Assembly (NCBI GenBank): GCA_003229755.1
Contig: QIFJ01000291.1
Span: 1 to 5,991, forward strand
Direction of reading: 5' to 3'
DNA length: 5,991 nt
DNA from: Pseudomonadota bacterium
GTDB taxonomy: Bacteria > BMS3Abin14
The position numbers were made by a program, and so were the translations under genes. Position 1 is the first letter of the stretch. Every line of letters begins with the position of its first letter. Below are positions 1-5,577 of this stretch, one piece after another. The notes under the pieces are model-generated. The model saw nothing but the letters and a program-made list of their open reading frames with translations. It was not told the origin of the DNA and did not search any database.

Positions 1-543
1 GCCATGCTTGGCGAGATCACCTCTCAGGATCTCATCGCAGTGGGCCTGGAGCACGATGACAGCGGGATCGCTCTGGCATCAACAGAGGTTGATGTGCACA
101 GGAGCATATACGTATCTACTTCGGCCCTTGCCATAGTGCATACTCACCCCCGATCAGCGATCGCCCTTTCACTGGAGGGTAAAGATATTGTCCCGGTCGA
201 TGTTGAGGGCCGCTACTATTTCAAACGCGTACCGGTACTGGAAGTTGCGCAGGCAATCGGGTCAAAGGAGCTTGAAAAGGAGCTCCCGGAACTGCTCAAG
301 GATTTCCCCATAGTCATAGTTAAGGGCCACGGCGCTTTCGCGGCAGGTGGCAATCTGGAGGAAGGGTTGCAGATCTCCCACGCCGTGGAGTGGTCGTGCG
401 ATATAATTCTCTCTCGGGATTTCCGTAGAGGAGCTTCTGGCAAAGGAAGAGCACGGGGACTGGTAATATGCGGCTTGATGTCTTCAGGGACAGACAATAC
501 CTGGGCGGGTACAACATTGGTACCACCTCCGAAATCAGGATAG
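1..543 (+). CDS. Class II aldolase/adducin-family protein (fuculose-phosphate aldolase type), 5' end outside window, probable frameshift near 3' end
   Basis: The reading frame is open from base 1, so the true start and roughly the first 40-50 residues lie upstream. The first ATG (4-6) is probably internal, because the family's N-terminal GTSGN-type region is missing. Seen, counting from that ATG: TEVDVHRSIY (residues 27-36) holds the usual catalytic Glu; HTHP (46-49) gives two zinc-binding His; KGHGAF (107-112) gives the third. Known of the family: cytosolic, zinc-dependent cleavage of a sugar phosphate to DHAP plus an aldehyde, or related chemistry. The substrate cannot be told here. As written, the frame runs to TAG at 541-543 and overlaps the next gene by 76 nt, and its last ~40 residues do not look like the family. 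In frame 2 the sequence after ~421 reads SVEELLAKEEHGDW and stops at TAA 464-466, one base before the next ATG. An indel between 407 and 424 would explain this, so the genuine end is probably 466. Confidence 0.85.
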   Translation, partial: AMLGEITSQDLIAVGLEHDDSGIALASTEVDVHRSIYVSTSALAIVHTHPRSAIALSLEGKDIVPVDVEGRYYFKRVPVLEVAQAIGSKELEKELPELLKDFPIVIVKGHGAFAAGGNLEEGLQISHAVEWSCDIILSRDFRRGASGKGRARGLVICGLMSSGTDNTWAGTTLVPPPKSG

Positions 544-1700
544 GCCGGGGAAAAAAGAATCAGATTATCCTCCCGGATTCTATTGTAAGTCGAAAGCACG
601 CAAGGCTCGTGAGGCACGGTTCGGGCTTTATGTTGATTGACGAGAGCAGGAACGGGACCCTGATGAAGGGCAAAAAAGTTAGCAACGTCCGGTTGGAAAG
701 CGGAGCTGAATTCGAGATAGGACCTTTCAGGATCCAGTTCGACGAGGATGTGTATGACTGGGATCGGGAAACGGAAGAGAATAGGGTCCTGGAGAAAGAA
801 TCGTTCCAGGGTATCGTGGGGACATCACCGACTATCAGGAACCTGTTTGAGTTTATAAAAAGGGTATCGGCCTCTGACGGCACCGTTCTTGTCAACGGTG
901 AAACCGGGACCGGCAAGGAACTGGTGGCAAGGGCCGTTCATACACTCAGCGTCCGCGCAAAGGGACCTTTTGTCGCGATCAATTGCAGTGCCATTTCCCC
1001 TGATCTTGTGGAAAGCGAGCTTTTCGGACACGAGAAGGGTTCGTTCACAGGTGCGGTAAAAAGCAGGAAGGGGGCCTTTGAACAGGCTAGCGGCGGCACG
1101 CTGTTGCTGGACGAGGTCGGAGAGCTTTCCCTGGCTCTGCAGCCCAAGCTCCTGCGAGTACTCGAAGAAGGTGTTATCCGGAGAGTCGGGTCTCAGATCG
1201 AAAACGAGGTAGATGTGAGGGTGGTAGCCGCAACTCACCGTGATCTTAAAGAGGAGGTTGATAACGGTAATTTCAGGGCGGATCTCCTCTACAGGCTCTT
1301 TGTTCTGCCTCTTTTTGTGCCGCCCCTCCGTGAACGCAAGGAAGACATAGGACTTCTGACCAGTTATTTTCTGAGCAGCAGAGGGGAGCTTGCGCCGGAA
1401 GCGCAGCAGCACCTCGTGGATCACCCCTGGCCGGGTAATGTTCGGGAACTGAAAAACGTACTGGAACGGGCCTGCATAATGAAGGAAGACGGCCTCATTG
1501 AGCCCGAAGATCTCATCTTTCTGAAAGAGGAGGGTAAAGAACGTGAATTTTCCGATGATCACTCACTGGAGGATCTTGAGAAAATGTACTACTCGAGGGC
1601 ACTGGAAAAAAGCAACGGGAGCATCCGCGCGGCGGCAAAATCGCTGGGCATTCCCAAGTCCACTTTTTTCGACAGGTTGAAGAAGTATGGACTAACGTAA
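468..1700 (+). CDS. FHA-domain sigma-54-dependent transcriptional activator (enhancer-binding protein)
   Basis: A 410-residue cytosolic regulator. An N-terminal FHA domain (about 1-92) shows GR 26-27, SRKH 41-44 and RNGT 61-64, the residues used to bind phosphothreonine. The AAA+ sigma-54 interaction domain (about 114-345) has Walker A GETGTGKE 144-151, the sigma-54-contacting loop as GSFTGA 191-196 (Ala to Ser against the common GAFTGA), Walker B TLLLDE 211-216, arginine-finger region FRADLLYRL 269-277 and WPGNVREL 321-328. A Fis-type HTH lies at about 383-408. There is no receiver domain, so the input is probably a phosphopeptide rather than a His-Asp relay. Family role: ATP-driven opening of sigma-54 polymerase promoters. 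ATG 468 begins the FHA fold directly and has GGGG 6-9 nt upstream. It follows the likely aldolase stop (464-466) by one base, implying co-transcription. The targets are unknown; the kinase gene upstream region is a candidate. Confidence 0.95.
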   Translation: MRLDVFRDRQYLGGYNIGTTSEIRIGRGKKNQIILPDSIVSRKHARLVRHGSGFMLIDESRNGTLMKGKKVSNVRLESGAEFEIGPFRIQFDEDVYDWDRETEENRVLEKESFQGIVGTSPTIRNLFEFIKRVSASDGTVLVNGETGTGKELVARAVHTLSVRAKGPFVAINCSAISPDLVESELFGHEKGSFTGAVKSRKGAFEQASGGTLLLDEVGELSLALQPKLLRVLEEGVIRRVGSQIENEVDVRVVAATHRDLKEEVDNGNFRADLLYRLFVLPLFVPPLRERKEDIGLLTSYFLSSRGELAPEAQQHLVDHPWPGNVRELKNVLERACIMKEDGLIEPEDLIFLKEEGKEREFSDDHSLEDLEKMYYSRALEKSNGSIRAAAKSLGIPKSTFFDRLKKYGLT

Positions 1701-1724
1701 AACTGAGTTCCAGGTTTCAAGGTC

Positions 1725-1742
1725 GGCCACGCCTATGCGTGG
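1725..1742. repeat. 18-nt dyad, copy 1 (CCACGC-N4-GCGTGG)
   Basis: The sequence ggccacgcctatgcgtgg contains a perfect 6-bp dyad with a 4-nt centre, 25 nt after the activator stop. A near-identical copy (16/18) lies at 4282-4299. This copy has no T-run after it, so it is a poor intrinsic terminator. It could be a repeat-family hairpin or a protein-binding dyad. The 6-4-6 geometry resembles enhancer sites bound by Fis-type HTH activators, but that reading is inference. Confidence 0.5.
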
Positions 1743-1874
1743 GGTCCCAAGACCCAGGACCCATGTCCCAGGTAAATTCATAGAGCTTGTCACACTATCC
1801 TGTCATTTTCACCCCAGCGCCCAGAGCCTAACGCCCAGCGCCTATAACTTATTTTCCAATTTCCAGCTTCGAAA
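1743..1874. repeat. Degenerate heptamer repeats between the activator and nucleotidyltransferase genes
   Basis: Three short blocks have 7-nt periodicity. In 1743-1770 CCCA starts at 1746, 1753, 1760 and 1767. In 1810-1844 five units have the core CGCCCA or GCCTA. In 1854-1874 three units begin with TTCC or TTCG. The heptamer differs between blocks but the period does not. No gene is supported in this gap; a 64-codon plus-strand frame starting at 1735 lies within the repeats and the antisense of the next gene. Confidence 0.6.
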
Positions 1875-1897
1875 TCAACTACCTGATCTTCGAAGCT
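1865..1897. repeat. 9-bp inverted repeat around the nucleotidyltransferase stop codon
   Basis: AGCTTCGAA (1865-1873) and TTCGAAGCT (1889-1897) are perfect inverted repeats with a 15-nt loop that contains the stop codon (1875-1877). On the minus strand the hairpin is followed by GGAAATTGG, not a T-run, so it may help define the transcript end but is not a classical intrinsic terminator. Confidence 0.4.
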
Positions 1898-2453
1898 TGC
1901 TTACAGCCTTTAACGCTTCAACATCGTAAATATCCTGCCTGCGTTTGGAACCTGATTTCCAATGGATCATATCATCCAGGGACAGGACAGGAATTTTCTC
2001 GTCACCGAAGGAAACCACTTTTTTCCTCTTATGCATTTCCATAAAATCGGTGGGAGGATCGAGCTGTATGTCGATTTCCATGGAAGGGGCGGACAAGGAC
2101 ACAAAAGTGCACACCTTCATGTTTTTCTCCTCAACCAGGGCCGACCTTTTATCGTAGCATAACAGCATATCCTGATCCACCGGGGGTTTAGGCCCGCAAT
2201 CCAGGGATGTGACAGCGTTAAGGAACTTCTTCATGTTTTCAGATTCAAGGTCAACAAAAAGATCCAGGTGGCCCGTTATCCTGGGAACACCGTGGAGGTT
2301 CATTGCCAGCCCCCCAATGAGGAGGTACTGCACTTCATATTCTTTCAGAGCGGAAAAAGCCCTCCCAAAATCCATACTGTTAGTATGTTTTAGATACTTT
2401 TCCCAGTCAAGGGGTTCTAATAGAGCAAAATATGAAGGTGAGAAGTGGTCCAT
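1875..2453 (-). CDS. MNT-fold nucleotidyltransferase-like protein (AbiEii/DUF6036-like), first catalytic Asp replaced by His
   Basis: A 192-residue protein if started at ATG 2453. Seen: LIGGLAMNLHG (45-55), then PRITGHLDLFVD (57-68), matching the family pattern GG-x(9-13)-D-h-D-h, a candidate third acidic strand MEIDIQL (125-131), and a C-terminal LDDMIHWKSGSKRRQD-type segment (about 159-174) with D177 following. Most relatives read R-x-T-x-D-h-D-h; here the first Asp is His62 (codon CAC at 2270-2268), one base away from GAC. The enzyme may therefore be inactive or altered. Start choice is uncertain: no good Shine-Dalgarno precedes any option. TTG 2501 would add 16 residues translated from the heptamer repeats, which argues against it, and ATG 2375 would begin just before the conserved core. 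No partner gene (antitoxin-like) is adjacent. The gene sits alone between repeat blocks, antisense to the activator. Function is unknown; family members include AbiEii/MenT-type toxins and uncharacterised proteins. Confidence 0.75.
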   Translation of the reverse strand: MDHFSPSYFALLEPLDWEKYLKHTNSMDFGRAFSALKEYEVQYLLIGGLAMNLHGVPRITGHLDLFVDLESENMKKFLNAVTSLDCGPKPPVDQDMLLCYDKRSALVEEKNMKVCTFVSLSAPSMEIDIQLDPPTDFMEMHKRKKVVSFGDEKIPVLSLDDMIHWKSGSKRRQDIYDVEALKAVSKLRRSGS

Positions 2454-2496
2454 TGGTAATAATAGTTTCTGGTTTCTAGAAAACTCCAAACCCAAG

Positions 2497-2599
2497 CCCA
2501 AAGCCCAGCGCCCAAAGCCTGATTTTAATAATCACTCATCACGCGTCACGCATATCGCTTTACACAAAACACGTTGGTCGTTGGCCATTGGTCGTGGGA
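2497..2599. repeat. Degenerate heptamer repeats between the nucleotidyltransferase and kinase genes
   Basis: Three blocks have a 7-nt period: 2497-2520 (CCCA starting at 2497, 2504 and 2511, then CCTG at 2518), 2532-2552 (three TCAC units at 2532, 2539 and 2546) and 2572-2599 (four units close to CGTTGGT). The first block shares a 17-nt direct repeat (16/17) with 1813-1829 on the other side of the nucleotidyltransferase gene: cccagcgcccaaagcct at 2504-2520. Nothing else is recognisable in this 158-nt gap. Confidence 0.6.
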
Positions 2600-2611
2600 C
2601 GCGGTCAATCA

Positions 2612-4138
2612 TCAGTCTCCCATCCTCACAAGCACCGGTTCGTTTTTCCCCTCCAATACAGTTATCTTTAATGTCTTGTCGATGCCCAATATCTCGTTCC
2701 TCAGGGTTATTTCTCTCTCACCCACCGGAAGGTTTTCCAAGACTACCGGTGTGGTGTCGATCAGCTTCCCATTATGGTAAACCCTGGCCCATGGTACGGC
2801 GTTGACAGGGACTGAACCAACCGGAAGGGGGATCATCTGGATGATATGTTCGGATTCCCCCGATCCCGGCTTCAGCCTGTTGACTGCCGGCTTGTATCCA
2901 TAAAGTTGAGCTCTGACATCAAAAGGTTCTTCTGCAGGGTCCAGCGTAAGCTCCGCTGGGGATTTTCCCGCGGGTTTGCCGTTAAGCATTAAATTAGCGC
3001 CTGGAGGTTCTGTAATAATTCTCATGTTGGACAGGTTGGGGGCCCGGCTGGTACTGTGATCTGACGCCGATGCGACCATTTTCGAATCCGCAGGGTCGGG
3101 TTTTTCAGGTGTCCTGTCGGGCAAGAGCATGAACAGGGTAAATACAATAAGCAGTATCAAACCTGAGGCCGCTAAAGGGAACTTGGTCCTTGCGGGCCTT
3201 GCGAGGGTCGGGGCAGTGAGAGAGGTGAGTTCTCTGCGGGAAGGTTTCCTTTCTTCTGACGCGAATTCACCCAGCCGCCGCTCCGCTGTAGCATCAAGGT
3301 GCGGTTCAAGCGCCTCAGCCATTGCCGCTGCGTTTTCCGGTCTGTCATCCGGAAGCACTGCGAGGAGATCCTCCACAGCATCAGACACCGCCTGTTGAAT
3401 ATGAGGTCTGGCCTCATGAAGGGGTATATGTTCCGCTTTACTTACGGCCCTTATGGTATCTTCTCTTGTTGATCCCGGGAATGGATGTTTTCCTGCGAGA
3501 AGCTGGTATGCAAGTGTGCCAAGGGAAAAGAGATCGGTGCGGTGGTCGATCTCCCGACCATCCACCTGTTCAGGAGACATATAGGAGGCTTTTCCACGAA
3601 AGGTGGTGCCTCCGGTGGCTTCATCCGTCAGTGCTCTTGCGATACCGAAGTCGGCTATCTTTACTTCTCCGGCAGTGGAAATAAGTATATTATGAGGGCT
3701 CAGGTCCTGATGGATAATGCCGGAATAATTCCCTGAGGCGGTCTTTCTGGAGTGTGCCCGTGCTATCCGGTGAAGTATCATAAGCGCAACCTCTTCCGGC
3801 ATCTGATCACCGCCTTCGATCCTCTTGATAATGGTTCTCAGGTCTGTACCATTCACATATTCCATGAGGAGAAAGTCGGTATCGTCTATGCGCCCGTACT
3901 CATATACAGATACGATATTTGGATGATGAAGTGTCGCGGCCAGGCGTGCTTCCTGCGAAAACAGTTCCCGGAAGGATCCGTCCCGGGAAAGATGGGATAG
4001 GATCAGCTTGACTGCCACCTCTCTTTCAAACCTGTCGGGACCGATGATCTTGGCCAGGTAAACTTCTCCCATTCCCCCCATACCAAGTTTGTCGATAAGC
4101 TTGAAACGTCCGAATTCTCTTGGAAGTGTTTGGTGCAC
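2612..4138 (-). CDS. Membrane-anchored PknB-type Ser/Thr protein kinase with HQD catalytic motif and two PEGA repeats
   Basis: 508 residues. The cytoplasmic kinase domain (about 11-280) shows the glycine loop LGMGGMGEV 18-26, VAVK Lys44, alphaC Glu63, catalytic loop HQDLSPHN 143-150, DFG 163-165, SPE 188-190, TDLFSLG 201-207 and Arg266. It should transfer phosphate from ATP to Ser/Thr. The HRD arginine is Gln144 (CAG at 3709-3707, one base from CGG), making it a non-RD kinase whose activity may not need activation-loop phosphorylation. A basic linker (about 283-319) leads to one membrane helix (about 320-339), a low-complexity stretch and two PEGA-like repeats (about 371-437 and 441-505), probably in the periplasm and perhaps sensing a ligand or cell-wall state. 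The GTG start is backed by GAGGAG with 6-nt spacing. The gene diverges from the PHP gene. Possible partner: the FHA activator encoded nearby. Confidence 0.95.
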   Translation of the reverse strand: MHQTLPREFGRFKLIDKLGMGGMGEVYLAKIIGPDRFEREVAVKLILSHLSRDGSFRELFSQEARLAATLHHPNIVSVYEYGRIDDTDFLLMEYVNGTDLRTIIKRIEGGDQMPEEVALMILHRIARAHSRKTASGNYSGIIHQDLSPHNILISTAGEVKIADFGIARALTDEATGGTTFRGKASYMSPEQVDGREIDHRTDLFSLGTLAYQLLAGKHPFPGSTREDTIRAVSKAEHIPLHEARPHIQQAVSDAVEDLLAVLPDDRPENAAAMAEALEPHLDATAERRLGEFASEERKPSRRELTSLTAPTLARPARTKFPLAASGLILLIVFTLFMLLPDRTPEKPDPADSKMVASASDHSTSRAPNLSNMRIITEPPGANLMLNGKPAGKSPAELTLDPAEEPFDVRAQLYGYKPAVNRLKPGSGESEHIIQMIPLPVGSVPVNAVPWARVYHNGKLIDTTPVVLENLPVGEREITLRNEILGIDKTLKITVLEGKNEPVLVRMGD

Positions 4139-4144
4139 TAGCCT

Positions 4145-4150
4145 CTCCTC
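4145..4150 (-). promoter_or_regulatory. Ribosome binding site of the kinase gene
   Basis: The minus strand reads GAGGAG, then six bases, then GTG (4138-4136). This strong Shine-Dalgarno decides the non-ATG start. The same bases belong to an 11-nt arm (4142-4152) that is perfectly complementary to 4227-4237. Confidence 0.75.
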
Positions 4151-4214
4151 GCTTGGGTTCTGCTGATGCTTACAATAGCATATTCGTTAGACTGGATTTA
4201 GGTTTATGGTTCTA

Positions 4215-4230
4215 TGCAAGTTTGGTGCGA
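4215..4230 (-). promoter_or_regulatory. Candidate sigma-54 (-24/-12) promoter for the kinase gene
   Basis: The minus strand reads TCGCAC-CAAAC-TTGCA against the consensus TGGCAC-N5-TTGCA: correct spacing and 10 of 11 defined bases. The single mismatch falls in the important GG pair. Transcription would start near 4204 and give a leader of about 65 nt before GTG 4138. A sigma-54 activator is encoded in the same window, which makes the site more plausible. Chance occurrence cannot be excluded. Confidence 0.38.
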
Positions 4231-4242
4231 GGAGAGGTTGGG

Positions 4243-4442
4243 GCAGGAAGAAGGAAAGAGGAAAAAGGAAAGAGGGGTGGTGGCCACGCTTAGGCGTGGC
4301 TTTTTTCCCACGATTTCGGGTCTTATGTAAATAATGGTTGCTGTATGTACGACTATCGAGGGTTTTACTTCGTTTTTTTCGGTGGTGGGGGTGTCGTGCA
4401 ATTGAACGTTGAACTTACTCTTTCCTTTTTCCTCTTTCCTGC
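4243..4442. repeat. Polypurine/polypyrimidine inverted repeat made of heptamers
   Basis: Bases 4252-4274 and 4418-4440 are perfect 23-bp inverted repeats separated by 143 nt. Each arm is three heptamers (near AGGAAAG, or its complement). Homology extends to a shared GCAGGA at 4243-4248 and 4437-4442 if one extra heptamer (4249-4255) is allowed in the left arm, as expected from slippage by one unit. The loop holds the terminator-like hairpin at 4283-4306, two TTGAAC units (4402-4407, 4409-4414) and no gene. A minus-strand frame across 4204-4464 is composed of this repeat DNA and is not supported as a gene. Confidence 0.65.
4283..4306 (+). terminator. Terminator-like hairpin with T6 tail (18-nt dyad, copy 2)
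   Basis: GCCACGC-TTAG-GCGTGGC (4283-4300) is a perfect 7-bp stem followed by six T (4301-4306), which fits a plus-strand intrinsic terminator. However, no plus-strand gene ends here: the kinase on the left starts at 4138 and runs away. It may insulate the PHP gene from stray transcription, be a 5'-leader attenuator, or be a dyad protein-binding site. Its centre is about 87 nt upstream of the predicted kinase transcription start, and the same dyad occurs at 1725-1742. Confidence 0.45.
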
Positions 4443-4466
4443 TCCCTCCTCCCTCTTCCTTCACCT
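4418..4466. repeat. Seven-unit pyrimidine heptamer array
   Basis: Seven consecutive 7-nt units begin at 4418, 4425, 4432, 4439, 4446, 4453 and 4460, mostly of the form CTCTTTC or CTCCTCC. The first three form the right arm of the inverted repeat. This is the longest uninterrupted 7-nt phase in the window. Confidence 0.6.
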
Positions 4467-4484
4467 CAGTGAAGATCGCAATTA

Positions 4485-4513
4485 TTGACTTTTACTACCC
4501 AGATATGTAGGTT
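4485..4513 (+). promoter_or_regulatory. Weak candidate sigma-70 promoter for the PHP gene
   Basis: TTGACT (4485-4490) is a good -35 match. After 17 nt comes TAGGTT (4508-4513), a poor -10. It would start transcription near 4520, about 30 nt before the PHP ATG. Support is limited to position and the -35. Confidence 0.3.
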
Positions 4514-4548
4514 TACACCCTTGCTTACAGAAAGTGCAGGTCAAATGA

Positions 4549-5394
4549 ATGGTCGATCTTCATACACATAGTACCGCGTCAGACGGAACTTTAGAGCCGG
4601 CAGAGCTGGTCAGAGAAGCCGTGAACTGTGGAGTAAAGGTCCTTGCCCTGACGGATCACGATACCCTGTCGGGCCTCAAAGGGGCTGCGGCACAAGCCTC
4701 AGAGCTGGGCCTGAAATTCATCCCGGGCATAGAGATCAGCGCTGATTTCACTCCAGGGACAATGCATATGCTGGGTTACTATGTCGATCCCGATGATTCT
4801 GTCCTGAAGCAGAAACTGTCGTGGCTCAGGGAGGGCCGGGACAGGAGAAACATCAACATTCTCCAGATGCTGGAAAAACTGGGCTGTCCGCTGGAGATGA
4901 GGGAACTGAAAGAGTACGCAAAGGGCGAGAGCGTTGGACGGCCCCACATAGCCCGTGCCATGCTTGCAAGGGGTTATGTCGGCAGCGAGGAAGAGGCGTT
5001 CAACCGGTTTCTGGCCAAGGGTGGTCCCGCTTACGCCAACAAAGAGCGTATGAACCCGGCAAGAGCCATGGAACTGGTGATCGGCGCAGGCGGCCTTCCC
5101 GTCCTTGCCCATCCCCAGACTCTGGATCTTAACAGCAGGGAACTGGCTGACCTTCTGGCTGAGCTCAAGGAGGCAGGGCTTGCAGGGGTGGAGACGTACT
5201 ACTACAGCCACTCTAAAGAGGAGATGTTTCTGTACAAGCATCTCGCCGATGAGCTGAACCTGATCGTCACTGGCGGAACGGACTACCATGGGCCGGGATT
5301 CAAGGGCATAAAGCTGGGCAGGGGGCTTGGCGGTATGATGGTCCCCGATGAGGTTGTGGATCGCCTCGAAGGAGAATACAGGGCAAGAAGCTGA
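4549..5394 (+). CDS. PHP-domain metal-dependent phosphoesterase, YciV/RNase AM (TrpH) type
   Basis: 281 residues, close to the usual family length. Metal-binding motifs run in order: HTH (His5, His7), SDG Asp12, TDHD 35-38, GIEIS with Glu62, His73 in TMHML, RPH His133, AHP His188 and TDYH 244-247. This is the full set for a polynuclear-metal PHP active site. Family knowledge: E. coli YciV hydrolyses nucleoside 3',5'-bisphosphates and trims RNA 5' ends. The insert with RPHIARAML (131-139) and the KGGPAY segment (157-162) is typical of that subgroup, so a cytosolic nucleotide or RNA 5'-end hydrolase is likely, though the substrate is inferred. The start is firm: an in-frame TGA (4546-4548) touches ATG 4549, and AGG lies 8 nt upstream. 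An out-of-frame ATG at 4545 opens only eight codons. Divergent from the kinase, and probably monocistronic given the structured DNA downstream. Confidence 0.95.
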   Translation: MVDLHTHSTASDGTLEPAELVREAVNCGVKVLALTDHDTLSGLKGAAAQASELGLKFIPGIEISADFTPGTMHMLGYYVDPDDSVLKQKLSWLREGRDRRNINILQMLEKLGCPLEMRELKEYAKGESVGRPHIARAMLARGYVGSEEEAFNRFLAKGGPAYANKERMNPARAMELVIGAGGLPVLAHPQTLDLNSRELADLLAELKEAGLAGVETYYYSHSKEEMFLYKHLADELNLIVTGGTDYHGPGFKGIKLGRGLGGMMVPDEVVDRLEGEYRARS

Positions 5395-5431
5395 AGTTGA
5401 CATTTACTGAAATAGTGAATAGATATATAAG

Positions 5432-5577
5432 GTTAATGACTTTGCAAAAGTCATCAACGCGCCCATTGAGGGGCGCCCGGATCAATGACATAAACATTGA
5501 GTCATTGATTCGTGAGGGAAGCGGAAACGACGTTTTTCGCTTCCCGGGGAGCAAAAAGCCGCTCACGGACTTTTTGC
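5432..5577. repeat. Array of five consecutive hairpins downstream of the PHP gene
   Basis: This is most of the first half of the gene-free gap 5395-5816. Stems: 5432-5458 (8 bp ATGACTTT/AAAGTCAT with GCA loop, plus 3 bp beyond a mismatch); 5459-5476 (GCGCCC/GGGCGC); 5481-5509 (ATCAATGAC/GTCATTGAT); 5516-5545 (GGGAAGCG/CGCTTCCC, extending inward); 5551-5577 (GCAAAAAG/CTTTTTGC). None has a clear T-tail. A 62-codon plus-strand frame from TTG 5397 runs through them and is not credible as a gene. The best guess is a palindromic intergenic repeat (REP- or MITE-like) or a structured RNA. Confidence 0.65.

Larger units (their letters stand above)
4142..4237. repeat. 11-bp inverted repeat including the kinase Shine-Dalgarno
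   Basis: CCTCTCCTCGC (4142-4152) and GCGAGGAGAGG (4227-4237) are exact inverted repeats, 74 nt apart. In a minus-strand transcript starting above 4237, the distal arm could pair with and hide the kinase ribosome binding site. If transcription starts near 4204, as the sigma-54-like site suggests, the distal arm is not transcribed and would at most be a DNA site. Confidence 0.45.

Noticed and set aside
825..1562. 245-codon minus-strand open frame
   Set aside because: It lies entirely inside the activator gene, whose AAA+ motifs are unmistakable on the plus strand. The antisense product shows no recognisable domain.
1727..1742. Intrinsic terminator for the activator gene
   Set aside because: The stem is only 6 bp and is followed by GGTCCC, with no T-run.
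1743..2599. Heptamer blocks considered as a CRISPR array
   Set aside because: Units are 7 nt, contiguous and degenerate, with no spacers and no cas genes.
2209..2805. 198-codon plus-strand open frame
   Set aside because: It crosses two antisense genes and the heptamer repeats, and its composition is that of a shadow frame with no domain.
4204..4464. 86-codon minus-strand frame upstream of the kinase
   Set aside because: Both ends are polypurine heptamer repeats and the middle crosses the terminator-like hairpin. There is no ribosome binding site.
4508..4525. Sigma-54-like site before the PHP gene (AGG followed by TTGCT)
   Set aside because: The GG to GC spacing is 11 rather than 10 nt, and the -24 half beyond GG does not match.
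4699..5403. 234-codon minus-strand open frame
   Set aside because: It is antisense to the PHP phosphoesterase, which carries a complete set of metal-binding motifs.
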